From assembly GCF_902859895.1 (NCBI RefSeq), contig NZ_CADIKM010000016.1:1-64000 (forward strand): a stretch of 64,000 bases of DNA, in the 5' to 3' direction. Positions 36,601 to 44,600 of this stretch are shown here, piece by piece. This DNA is from Pararobbsia alpina (GTDB taxonomy: Bacteria; Pseudomonadota; Gammaproteobacteria; Burkholderiales; Burkholderiaceae). Each line of letters begins with the position of its first letter. The first letter of the stretch is position 1. The notes under the pieces were generated by a model. The model did no database searches. It saw nothing but the letters and a program-made list of their open reading frames with translations, and was not told the origin of the DNA. Position numbers and translations under genes: made by a program.

Positions 36601-39248
36601 ATCGGGCCAAGGTTTACATTGCGATGGGACGCGTTGCCGTCTGGACGCAGCCGATCGCGAACGCGATTGATTTCACTCGGGTGGGTTTTCGCACGGCGAT
36701 CGAGACGGGGGATCTGACCTTTGCTTGCTACGGCATGCTCCATCTCGGCACCGACCTTCTGCTGCGGAACGATCCGCTAGACGCGGTGTGGCGCGAGTCG
36801 GAGAGGCGCCTGGATTTCGTGCGCAAGGCTCGGTTTCGCGACATGGCGGATCTTATCGTGAGTCAGCAACGCCTCATCGCGACCCTGCAAGGCCGGACCA
36901 CGACCTTTTCCACTTTCAGCGACGCGCAGTTCGACGAAGCGGAGTTTGAGGCGCAACTGACGGACGACCGGGTAAGCGCGCTGGTCTGCGGGTACTGGAT
37001 CATCAAACTACAGGCGCGGTTCCTGGCGGGTGACTACGTAGCCGCCCTCGGTGCCTCGCAACAGGCAAAACCGCGGCTGTGGGCCTTGGTCGGCCAGTTC
37101 CAGGTGGTCGACTACTTTTACTTCGCCGCGCTGACGGTGGCCGCGCTCTATGAGAATGCGTCCACCGACGAGAGAGCGGGGTGGCCCGAGCTCCTGACAG
37201 CGCACCAGGCGCAGCTGCGCGAGTGGGCCGAAAACTATCCACCGACGTTCGCCGACAAGCACGCGCTGGTGTCGGCCGAGATCGCCCGTGTTGAAGGGCG
37301 AGTCACCGATGCCATGCGTCTCTACGACGAGGCGATTGAAGCGGCCCGCGAGCACGGCTTCGTCCAGAACGAAGGCATCGCGCACGAGCTTGCGGCGGAA
37401 TTTTATGCTGCGCGCGGGGCGACGACCTCCGCACGTGCCCATCTTGACGAAGCGCGCAGCTGCTTTGCACGGTGGGGCGCCCACGGCAAGGTCAGGCAAC
37501 TCGACGTGCGCATGCCGCCCTCGCGCGAAACATCGGGCTCACCTGACGCCACGTTGACCGGCGACGGCGCGCAACTGGATCTGCTGTCGGTCACCAAAGC
37601 CTCACAGGCCATCTCGGGCCATATCGTGCTGGAGGATTTGGTTGACACGCTGATGCACATCCTGCTCGAAAACGCCGGTGCGCAGACCGGCCAGTTGATG
37701 CTTATGCGCAACGAGGGCCTGGTCCTCGCGGCCGAAGCAAGCGTCGAGCAGCAGACGATTCACGTGCGGTGGCACCTGAATCAGGCACCCACCGAACCCG
37801 CGCGGCCGGCTTCCATCATCAATTACACACGGCGCTGCCAGGAGCGGGTGCTGCTGGATGATGCGACGCAGTCCAACCCCTTTTCGGCAGACGACTACCT
37901 GGTCCGCCGGCAACCGAAGTCGGTGTTGTGTTTGCCGCTTGTGCGGCGTTCCGCCTTAATCGGCCTGTTGTATCTGGAGAACAATCTTGTCACGCATGCG
38001 TTCACGCCGGAGCGCGTGACGGTGCTGGAACTGCTGGCCTCGCAGGCCGCGATCACGCTTGAGAACGCGATCCTGTACCGCGATCTCGCAGAGCGCGAAG
38101 CGAGGATCCGGCGCCTCGTCGATGCCAACATTGTCGGCATCTTCATCTGGGACCTGACAGGTCAAATCCTCGAGACCAATGACGCATTTCTCCGTATCGT
38201 GGGATACGACCGCGAGGACCTGGTGTCAGGGCGCGTGCGTTGGAAGGATTTGACGCCGCCCGAGTGGCTTGACCTCGACATACAACAACGAGTCCCGGAG
38301 CTCAAGATGACGGGGGCGTTACAGCCCTTCGAGAAGGAGTTTACCAGGAAGGACGGCAGCCGCGCGTCGGTCCTGATCGGAGTGGCGATGTTCGAAGTAG
38401 GTGCGAACCAAGGTGTCGCTTTCGTGCTTGATTTAACCGAGCGCAAGCGGGCGGAAGCCGAAGCGCTCGAGAGCGAGCGGCGCTACCGCGAAGTGCAGAT
38501 GGAGCTCGCGCACTCGAACCGGGCGGCGACGATGGGGCAGCTCACGGCCTCGATCGCCCATGAGGTCCAGCAGCCGATCGCCGCGACATCAGTGGATGCT
38601 TCGGCTGCCATACGGTGGCTGCGCACCACCCCGCCGAACCTGGAGGAGGTCAGGCAGTCGCTCGATCGCATTGTCACGAATGCAATGCGAGCCGGCGGCA
38701 TTGTCAGCGGGATTCGCGATCTGATCAAAAAAGCGCCTCCACGCAAGGACAGGGTGGACATCAACGAAGCGGTCCGCGAGGTGATCGAACTGACGCAGGG
38801 CGAAGCGGCGAAAAGCGACGTCTCCGTGCTGACTGTACTCGCCGAGGGTTTGCCACTCGTCCTGGGTGATCGCGTGCAGCTGCAACAGGTGATGCTCAAC
38901 TTGATCGTCAATGCCGTGGAAGCGATGAGCGCAATGAGCACGGGCTTCCGCGAGTTGTTGATCAGCACGTCCGCGGATTCATCGGATGGCGTGTCTATCA
39001 CCGTGCGCGACTCTGGACCGGGACTGCCCCCGAAGGAGGTCAAGCGCGTGTTCGATCCGTTCTATACAACGAAGGCACATGGCCTGGGCATGGGCCTGTC
39101 GATCTGCCTTTCAATCGTCGAGGCGCACGGAGGACGACTGTGGGCGAGCGCAAACGTGCCTCGTGGCGCCGTCTTTCAACTCGTTCTTCCGAGGGGGGAA
39201 GTCGAACACGCCCCATCCAGTGAGACCGAGGGGCTGCCTGTGGCCTGA
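33678..39248 (+). CDS. Trifunctional Ser/Thr-kinase-like / AAA ATPase / sensor histidine kinase (copy 2)
   Basis: About 1856 residues, a full-length homologue of the protein at 19.6-25.4 kb. Ser/Thr-kinase-like domain (about 1-270) with a lysine at the VAIK position (PVLLKLP, Lys35), HRDIRPAN (Asp127) and VDLRFA at the DFG position (Asp146 retained, Phe-Gly lost); then AAA ATPase (GYSGIGKTS, Lys334; LVLFLDDLQW), helical TPR-like region, GAF, a single PAS (copy 1 has two), HisKA (ASIAHEVQQP, His1628) and HATPase (VRDSGPGLP, GLGMGLSICLS). The purine-rich Shine-Dalgarno is very close to ATG 33678; a GTG at 33639 is also in frame. No membrane segments. No response regulator nearby, so its phosphoacceptor is unknown. 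Confidence 0.92.
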   Translation: MTIANCQILHRICATAGSDLYRGRRLTDGMPVLLKLPAENADAAQYARLRREYLLLRSINSEGVGKPLELINEGGGMALVLEDFAGEALEAVLGREPRMDVALCLRIGHHLADAWVAIDAARFIHRDIRPANILVEPQTGRALLVDLRFATAEEPDSLSPEEAAVPAGDWAYVSPEQTGRMNRAVDYRTDGYSMGVSFYRMLTGELPFEANDPLEWTHCHIARMPVPPSEFAPEVPQQVSDIVMKLLAKLPEDRYQSAHGLLTDIDRCLAQWQASGRIEPFPLGKDDIPERFQVPRKLYGRGAEIERLLDAFERMAASGQAALATVSGYSGIGKTSLVDALRKPIVAAHGYFIAGKFDQYQRDIPYATITQAFHELVRQLLAETEARIAGWRQQIQAAVGVNGQLIVEVLPQIELIIGAQSPVPALPPIEAQNRFRMVFRQFVTAFTREARPLVLFLDDLQWIDTASLALIEHLLTHPDTRHVQLIGAYRDNEVNAAHPLLTSLETIRRSGTPVIDILLTPLSIVHLNQLVADALHAPPASCEPLTRLVYERTEGNPLFFIQFLDALHNEGLLRQDLQHRAWHWDLDQIKAKDFADNVVELMVGKLRRLPVPAQETLQLAACLGNTFDLRQLALVAKHSEVPVRLRLGEGEVEQGLASAVRESLLVRTGGSGKFLHDRIQQAAYSLIPEASRAGVHLRIGRALLASMTADELAEHVFDVANQFNRGARLLIERNEKVKVAALDLRAGRRAKASAAYASACVYLAAGMDLLDGSDWGGQYELIFSLWLERAECEFLTGRFDQAEQLIEELLQRCASKLDRAAVYHLEVQLHIVKSENPQAVDSALACLRLFGIDLPAHPTQEQVQAEYETVWRNLAGRPIESLIDLPLMTHPELQAAMRLLSALFDAAYFTDFNLLCLQLCRMVNISLRHGTSGGSAHACGFLGFILGPVFHRYQEGYRFSKLGCDLVEKHGFLAYRAKVYIAMGRVAVWTQPIANAIDFTRVGFRTAIETGDLTFACYGMLHLGTDLLLRNDPLDAVWRESERRLDFVRKARFRDMADLIVSQQRLIATLQGRTTTFSTFSDAQFDEAEFEAQLTDDRVSALVCGYWIIKLQARFLAGDYVAALGASQQAKPRLWALVGQFQVVDYFYFAALTVAALYENASTDERAGWPELLTAHQAQLREWAENYPPTFADKHALVSAEIARVEGRVTDAMRLYDEAIEAAREHGFVQNEGIAHELAAEFYAARGATTSARAHLDEARSCFARWGAHGKVRQLDVRMPPSRETSGSPDATLTGDGAQLDLLSVTKASQAISGHIVLEDLVDTLMHILLENAGAQTGQLMLMRNEGLVLAAEASVEQQTIHVRWHLNQAPTEPARPASIINYTRRCQERVLLDDATQSNPFSADDYLVRRQPKSVLCLPLVRRSALIGLLYLENNLVTHAFTPERVTVLELLASQAAITLENAILYRDLAEREARIRRLVDANIVGIFIWDLTGQILETNDAFLRIVGYDREDLVSGRVRWKDLTPPEWLDLDIQQRVPELKMTGALQPFEKEFTRKDGSRASVLIGVAMFEVGANQGVAFVLDLTERKRAEAEALESERRYREVQMELAHSNRAATMGQLTASIAHEVQQPIAATSVDASAAIRWLRTTPPNLEEVRQSLDRIVTNAMRAGGIVSGIRDLIKKAPPRKDRVDINEAVREVIELTQGEAAKSDVSVLTVLAEGLPLVLGDRVQLQQVMLNLIVNAVEAMSAMSTGFRELLISTSADSSDGVSITVRDSGPGLPPKEVKRVFDPFYTTKAHGLGMGLSICLSIVEAHGGRLWASANVPRGAVFQLVLPRGEVEHAPSSETEGLPVA

Positions 39249-39630
39249 GAAAGTAACTGCCTGTCGCCGGTCGCCTCGAACGAGATACTGGCTGGGACCG
39301 CATGGTCTACCTTGATAAGCACGCGGTGCTGATCGGTCCTCGAAAAGTTCATTTGTTCGTCGAGTACTCCGGAATTAAGCAATGCCATATTGAGATAGCG
39401 GGCGATGCCGCGGATGTCTGCCTGGCGTGGATCGGCCATGAAGTGCCGGCCGCGACACCGGCCATGTGTCCGGAGATGGGAAGGATTCAGGACAGATAGC
39501 GTTCAACGTGGAAAGGCACATGCGATTGGCATCGCCTTTGAGTCCAGATTGTGCTTTCCTTTGGTGGTAGCCTACTCAACGACCCCAAGCGTTTCATCCG
39601 TCAGCGACAGTATCCCCAGAGGAGACAGTG
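39249..39630. other. Gene-free stretch
   Basis: About 380 bp between the kinase and phosphoglucomutase genes. Short open frames on both strands have no family resemblance. The end carries the pgm ribosome-binding site (agaggaga). Confidence 0.4.
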
Positions 39631-41298
39631 ATGAATGCCCCGACCGATTCCCCCCGCAAGGTCGACCCGCGTGCCGGGAAGCTGATTCCCTCGTCCGGAC
39701 TCGTCGACATTCCCAAGCTCATCACGGCCTACTACGCCGAGCGACCCGATCCCTCGGTCGCCGCGCAGCGGGTTGCGTTCGGTACGTCCGGCCACCGCGG
39801 TTCGTCGTTTGAACGCACGTTCAACGAAGCGCATATCTTCGCGGTCAGCCAGGCGGTCTGCGACTATCGCGTCCATCAGAGAATCGAGGGCCCGCTGTTC
39901 ATCGGCATCGACTCCCACGCGCTGTCCTACCCGGCCTATGTCACGGCTCTCGAAGTGCTCGCGGCCAACGGCATCGAAACGATGATCGCCAAGGACGACG
40001 AGTACACGCCGACACCCGCGATCTCCCACGCGATCCTCACCTACAATCGCGGCCGTTCGTCGGGTCTAGCCGACGGTATCGTGATCACGCCCTCGCACAA
40101 TCCGCCGGATAGCGGCGGCTTCAAGTACAACGCGATCAACGGCGGCCCTGCCGATACCGATGTGACGAAGTGGATCGAGCAGCGCGCCAATGCCCTGCTC
40201 GAAGGCGGACTCAAGGACGTGAAACGGATGCCTTTCGAAAAGGCGGTCCGCGCGGCGACCACGCATCGGCATGACTTCATCGACGCCTACGTCGCCGATC
40301 TCGTCAATGTGCTCGACCTCGACCTGCTGCGCGATTCGAAAATCCGCATGGGCGTGAATCCGCTCGGTGGAGCCGGTGTCCACTACTGGCAGCCGATCGC
40401 CGATCGCTACAAGCTCGATCTCACGATCACCAACGACGAGGTCGATCCGACTTTCCGTTTCATGACGGCTGACTGGGACGGCAAGATCCGCATGGACCCG
40501 TCTTCACCCTATGCGATGCAGGGACTCGTCGAGCTCAAGGACCGCTTCGATATCGCGTTCGCCTGCGACACCGATCACGACCGCCACGGCATCGTCGCGC
40601 CGAGCGCGGGGCTGCTGCCGCCGAATCACTACCTTGCTGTCGCGATCTATTATCTCTATCAACATCGCCCTGAATGGCGCAAGGATGCGGCGGTCGGCAA
40701 GACGCTCGTCAGCAGCAGCATGATCGACCGCGTGACGGCCAAGCTCGGCCGGCAGTTGTACGAGGTGCCGGTCGGCTTCAAATGGTTCGCGCCGGGACTG
40801 CTCGACGGTTCACTCGGCTTCGGCGGCGAAGAAAGCGCCGGAGCATCGTTCCTGCGCCGTGACGGCACGGTGTGGTCGACGGACAAGGACGGCATCACCG
40901 CCGCTTTGCTGTCGGCCGAAATCACCGCAAAGCTCGGGCGTGATCCGGCCGAGGTCTATCAGGAACTCACTCGGGAATTCGGCTCGCCCGCCGCGGACAG
41001 GATCGACGCACCGGCCACGCCGGCACAGAAGAAGAAGCTCGGCGCGCTGTCTCCCGAACAGGTCCGTTCCTCCAACCTGGCCGGCGAGAAGATCCAGGCC
41101 GTGCTGACGACCGCGCCCGCCAACAATGCGTCGCTCGGCGGTCTCAAGGTCGTCACGGACCACGCGTGGTTCGCGGCGCGTCCATCGGGTACCGAAGATA
41201 TCTACAAGATCTATGCGGAGAGCTTCAACGGCCCTGAACATCTGCAACGCGTCATCGCCGAAGCGCAAACGCTGGTGGACGCGGCGCTGGCGGGCTGA
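39631..41298 (+). CDS. pgm: Phosphoglucomutase, alpha-D-glucose-specific
   Basis: 555-residue enzyme interconverting glucose-1-phosphate and glucose-6-phosphate, supplying glycogen, trehalose and cell-surface polysaccharide precursors. The phosphoserine site is VITPSHNPPDSGG; N-terminal substrate loop FGTSGHRGSS; metal-binding loop CDTDHDRHG; sugar-binding loop GGEESAGASF; phosphate-binding C-terminal loop RPSGTEDIYKIY. Length matches E. coli Pgm (546). I use ATG 39631; a GTG lies directly before it at 39628. It converges with the carbohydrate operon of the minus strand; a possible hairpin separates them. Confidence 0.96.
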   Translation: MNAPTDSPRKVDPRAGKLIPSSGLVDIPKLITAYYAERPDPSVAAQRVAFGTSGHRGSSFERTFNEAHIFAVSQAVCDYRVHQRIEGPLFIGIDSHALSYPAYVTALEVLAANGIETMIAKDDEYTPTPAISHAILTYNRGRSSGLADGIVITPSHNPPDSGGFKYNAINGGPADTDVTKWIEQRANALLEGGLKDVKRMPFEKAVRAATTHRHDFIDAYVADLVNVLDLDLLRDSKIRMGVNPLGGAGVHYWQPIADRYKLDLTITNDEVDPTFRFMTADWDGKIRMDPSSPYAMQGLVELKDRFDIAFACDTDHDRHGIVAPSAGLLPPNHYLAVAIYYLYQHRPEWRKDAAVGKTLVSSSMIDRVTAKLGRQLYEVPVGFKWFAPGLLDGSLGFGGEESAGASFLRRDGTVWSTDKDGITAALLSAEITAKLGRDPAEVYQELTREFGSPAADRIDAPATPAQKKKLGALSPEQVRSSNLAGEKIQAVLTTAPANNASLGGLKVVTDHAWFAARPSGTEDIYKIYAESFNGPEHLQRVIAEAQTLVDAALAG

Positions 41299-41316
41299 TC
41301 GGTGGTTGGTAGACGG

Positions 41317-41362
41317 GGGCGGTCCGATTAGACCCTCTTCGTGGATTCTCCGAAGACCGCCC
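41317..41362. terminator. Inverted repeat between convergent genes
   Basis: Arms gggcggtc (41317-41324) and gaccgccc (41355-41362) are exact inverses with a 30-nt loop, in the gap between pgm and the M42 gene. There is no T-tract, so it is at best a weak or factor-assisted bidirectional terminator. Confidence 0.3.
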
Positions 41363-41386
41363 GACAGGTGCGCGAAAAGACGCCGC

Positions 41387-42528
41387 TCACGACCGATAGC
41401 GATCGAACGGCCCTTTCCGGGCGAAACTGAAGCCCGGGGTGAAATCGCGCATCACGGCTTCGAGCAATTGCGCGACGCTGTGGATGTCGCGCAGGTCGCA
41501 GACTTCGATCGGCGTATGGGTATAGCGCGCCGGGTAGCCGATGTCGATCGCAGGCACGCCGTCGCCGGTCAATTGCACGTACGACGAATCGGTCAGGCAG
41601 CCGCAGTGCGCGCTGCGCTGCAGCGGCATGCCGGCTTTCGCAGCGCTTTCCACAACGTGCTTGAGCAGCACCGGATGAGGCAAGGTGCCGTTCAAGGTGC
41701 CGCGCCCATGAAAGCTGTACATCCCGAGCGACGGCCCCATGCCGAGGGCGAGTTCGCCGCGCGTACTCAGGTCGGGCGTATCGCTCGCGACCATGATGTC
41801 GATCGAGATCGCGCAATCCGGTTTCACGCGGTTCGCCGCCACCATGGCACCGCGCAAATTGAATTCCTCCTGCACCGAGAACACGGCAACCAGCGTGGCG
41901 TCGGCGGGATCGGCCTGCAAGGCCTTGACCAGCGCCATCAGCGATACGCAGCCGCCGCGGTCGTCGAGCGCGGTGCCCGTCACGCGGTGCTTCTGCAAGC
42001 GTGAAAGCGTCGGCCGGTAGGTCACGGGTGCGCCGATCTGGATTTTCAGTGCCTTGACCTCTTCCGCGCTATCGACACCGATATCGATGAACAACTTCTC
42101 GTAAGGCACCACCTCGTACTTCTCGTCGGGCGATACGGCATGGTGTGCCTTGGTCGCGATCACGCCGAGAATCTCCTCACCGACCTCGTTGATCACGACC
42201 ACCTGCAAGCCGGGCAACACACGCTCGGGCACGCCGCCCAGGCGTTCGACGCGCAGGTAGCCGTCCTCCTCGACGCGGCGCACGACCAGGCCCATCTGGT
42301 CTTATGCGCGAAAATCATCGCACGCGGTGCATCCTGCCGGCGCCCCGGCACCGTGACGATCAGGTTGCCAAAGGTATCGGTCAGCATCGAGGTGCCGTCA
42401 GCCACGAGCTCCTCGGCGATCGCCTCACGCACGCGGTCCTCATAGCCGGAAAGACCGGAGATCAGGCAGAGTTTCTTGAGCCAGTCAAACAGGCCGTCAT
42501 AGTTCGGTGCGACGTCGGAAAGTGTCAT
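41387..42528 (-). pseudogene. M42-family metallopeptidase, frameshifted
   Basis: M42 (FrvX/SgcX/glutamyl-aminopeptidase-like) enzyme split into two frames. The N-terminal part (from ATG 42528) reads to PRAMIFAHK; the C-terminal part resumes as QMGLVVRRVEEDGY from about 42299. Family members continue AHxDQMG or AHMDEVG without break, so one base is missing near 42300 (minus strand cataagacc where cataaggacc would keep frame). The break falls on the first metal-ligand HxD motif. The remaining sites are intact: TALDDRGG, VQEEFNLRG, SIDI and a C-terminal histidine. It is last in the minus-strand carbohydrate operon. Either a young pseudogene or a sequencing error. Confidence 0.85.
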
Positions 42529-42567
42529 CGTGATAGGTACGCAATAGGTCCGTGGGAGGCTCGATCG

Positions 42568-43464
42568 TCAAAACACGACGTTCTTCGAATTGGCGATCTC
42601 ATGCAGCATCGGCAGGATCGCGGTGCAGTCCTGGTCTTCGCGACCCCAAGCGCGAGCGAGCCCGAATACACTGCGGGCGGCGGCGCCGAGGCCAAGTGGC
42701 AGACCCAGCTCGCTGCCGAGTTCGAGCGCGAGGGTGATGTCCTTGAGGCACATGCCGAGCCGGAAATCGGGGGTAAGGTCGCCGGCCAGCACCTTGCGCT
42801 GGTAGATGGTCGTCAACTGCCCGTTGCTCGCGCCGTTACCTTCGGCGCCCATGATATCGGCGGCCGTGCGCCGGTCGATGCCCGCACGTTCAGCGAGCAT
42901 CAGCCCTTCCGCGGTCAACAGCAGGTTGATCATCGACATGTAGTTGTTCGCGAGCTTCATGCGAATGCCACTGCCGAGCGGACCGACATGGTGGATCGTA
43001 TCGGCAAGCGCATTCAATGCGGGTGTGACGGCCTCGACATCCTCGCTGGCCCCACCGACCACCGCGAGCAGCGTGCCGGTTTCCGCTTCCGGGGGCGTCC
43101 GGTTCACCGGCGCATCGACCATGCGGATGCCCCGGGCAGCGAGGTCCTTGGCGATCGCAAGCATCTGCGAGGGGCTGCCGGTGCTCATCTCCATCACGAC
43201 CGCACCGTGCTGCAGGGTGTCGCATGCGCCCTGCTCGCCGAACAGGGCATCGCGAGTGTGCGCGGAAGTCGGCAGCATCGTGATGACAAGATCGACGTGC
43301 GCAGCCGCGTCGGCAGGCGAAGAGGCCACGCGGCAATCAAGCGAGGCGAAGGCGCCGCGTGCCGATGCCGCTACGTCGAATACGGCGAGCCGATGCCCCT
43401 TGCGGATCAGGCTGCGTGCCATGCCGCCGCCCATTGCGCCGAGCCCGATGAAGGCAATATTCAC
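42568..43464 (-). CDS. 3-hydroxyisobutyrate-dehydrogenase-like NAD(P) oxidoreductase
   Basis: 298-residue beta-hydroxyacid dehydrogenase. The Rossmann motif is IAFIGLGAMGGGMA, the catalytic Lys is in GIRMKLANNYMSM, and the substrate loop reads VDAPVNRTPPEAETG, where most relatives have DAPVSGG, hinting at a different hydroxy-acid substrate. The start is GTG 43464, preceded by a good gagga; the frame extends to 43614 but without similarity. It lies between the sugar-type permease and the M42 gene in one operon, so it probably oxidises a sugar acid or hydroxy acid derived from the imported compound. Confidence 0.9.
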   Translation of the reverse strand: MNIAFIGLGAMGGGMARSLIRKGHRLAVFDVAASARGAFASLDCRVASSPADAAAHVDLVITMLPTSAHTRDALFGEQGACDTLQHGAVVMEMSTGSPSQMLAIAKDLAARGIRMVDAPVNRTPPEAETGTLLAVVGGASEDVEAVTPALNALADTIHHVGPLGSGIRMKLANNYMSMINLLLTAEGLMLAERAGIDRRTAADIMGAEGNGASNGQLTTIYQRKVLAGDLTPDFRLGMCLKDITLALELGSELGLPLGLGAAARSVFGLARAWGREDQDCTAILPMLHEIANSKNVVF

Positions 43465-43522
43465 GAAAATATCCTCATTGAAGTGAAGCGGTCCGGTCCG
43501 GCGAATCGCGCACGCGGTTCGT

Positions 43523-44590
43523 CTAACCCCGCCGCTGCCGCATGCGATCGAGAAAAACCGCCGCCAGAATGACGAGTCCCTTGACCACGTATTGCCAGAA
43601 AGACGACACGCCAAGAATCGTGAGCCCGTTGCTCATCACGCCGATGATCAACGCACCGATGACCGTGCCGAGCACCGAGCCGACGCCGCCAGTCAGGCGC
43701 GTACCGCCGAGCACCACCGCGGCGATCGCATCGAGTTCATACCCGACGCCGAGATTGCCATTCGCACTCAGCAGGCGGGCCGCGGTCATCGCCCCGGCGA
43801 GCCCCGAGAACATGCCGCACGCCGCATAGCTGAAGACCAGGACGAGCGAGACGTTGATGCCCGTCAGGCGTGCCGCCTGCGCGTTGCCGCCGACAGCATA
43901 GATATGTCCGCCCAGCACGGTGCGCCGCAAGATGAACCAGCTCGCCACCGCGACGATCGCCGCGATCACGACGAGCCAGGGTATGTCGAAACCGGTCTGC
44001 CGGTCGAAAAGCGTTTGCATGACGCCGTTGCCGATCCACCCGAACGTGATGTCCGTGTTCAGCACATTCGAACCGTTGACCACGAGGTAGGCGAGCCCAC
44101 GGATAGTCGTCATCGTCGCAAGTGTCGTGATGAACGGGCTGAAGTCGAGAAAGGCGATGACCGCGCCGTTGAGCAGGCCCATCAGCAGGCCGCTGCCGAG
44201 AAATGCGGCGAGCGCGAGCGAGGGCGGCAGCGTGTTGAGAAGTGACCCGGTGACCGCGCCCGGTGTCGCGACGATCATCCCGACCACCGCCGAGAAGGCC
44301 AGCATCGCGCCGACCGACAAGTCGATGCCACCGGTCAGGATCACGAACGTCATGCCGATCGCGAGCACCATATTGATCGACACCTGCTGAAGGATGTTGA
44401 TCGTATTGGACTGTGAGATGAAGTTCGACGCGACACCAGGGTCATGGAGATACATCGCGCCGTAAAAGCCGATATACAGCACCACGAGGACCGGCAGCAT
44501 GCCGAGTGAAGCCAGCAGCGCAACCTTCTGCGTGCTGTTGGGCGGCACCACGCCGCCCGTTGCGGCGACGTTCGTCGAGTTCGATGTCAT
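43523..44590 (-). CDS. Sugar-type (CUT2) ABC transporter permease
   Basis: 355-residue RbsC-like inner-membrane permease with family landmarks FVILTGGIDLSVGAMLAFSA, FITTLATMTTIRGLAYLVVN and ELDAIAAVVLGGTRLTGGVG. I place the start at ATG 44590 (MTSNSTNV), just after the ATPase stop; an upstream ATG at 44611 would overlap it. Third gene of the binding protein - ATPase - permease operon. Substrate presumably a pentose, polyol or related compound. Confidence 0.92.
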   Translation of the reverse strand: MTSNSTNVAATGGVVPPNSTQKVALLASLGMLPVLVVLYIGFYGAMYLHDPGVASNFISQSNTINILQQVSINMVLAIGMTFVILTGGIDLSVGAMLAFSAVVGMIVATPGAVTGSLLNTLPPSLALAAFLGSGLLMGLLNGAVIAFLDFSPFITTLATMTTIRGLAYLVVNGSNVLNTDITFGWIGNGVMQTLFDRQTGFDIPWLVVIAAIVAVASWFILRRTVLGGHIYAVGGNAQAARLTGINVSLVLVFSYAACGMFSGLAGAMTAARLLSANGNLGVGYELDAIAAVVLGGTRLTGGVGSVLGTVIGALIIGVMSNGLTILGVSSFWQYVVKGLVILAAVFLDRMRQRRG

Positions 44591-44600
44591 GTCTGCTCTG

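Noticed and set aside
39302-39499. Small open frame between the second giant kinase and pgm
   Set aside because: No Shine-Dalgarno, no signal or domain; a competing frame on the other strand looks equally plausible, so neither is supported.
41126-43572. Long plus-strand frames opposite the M42 and dehydrogenase genes (41126-42004, 42304-43572)
   Set aside because: Shadows; the minus-strand products are recognisable families.
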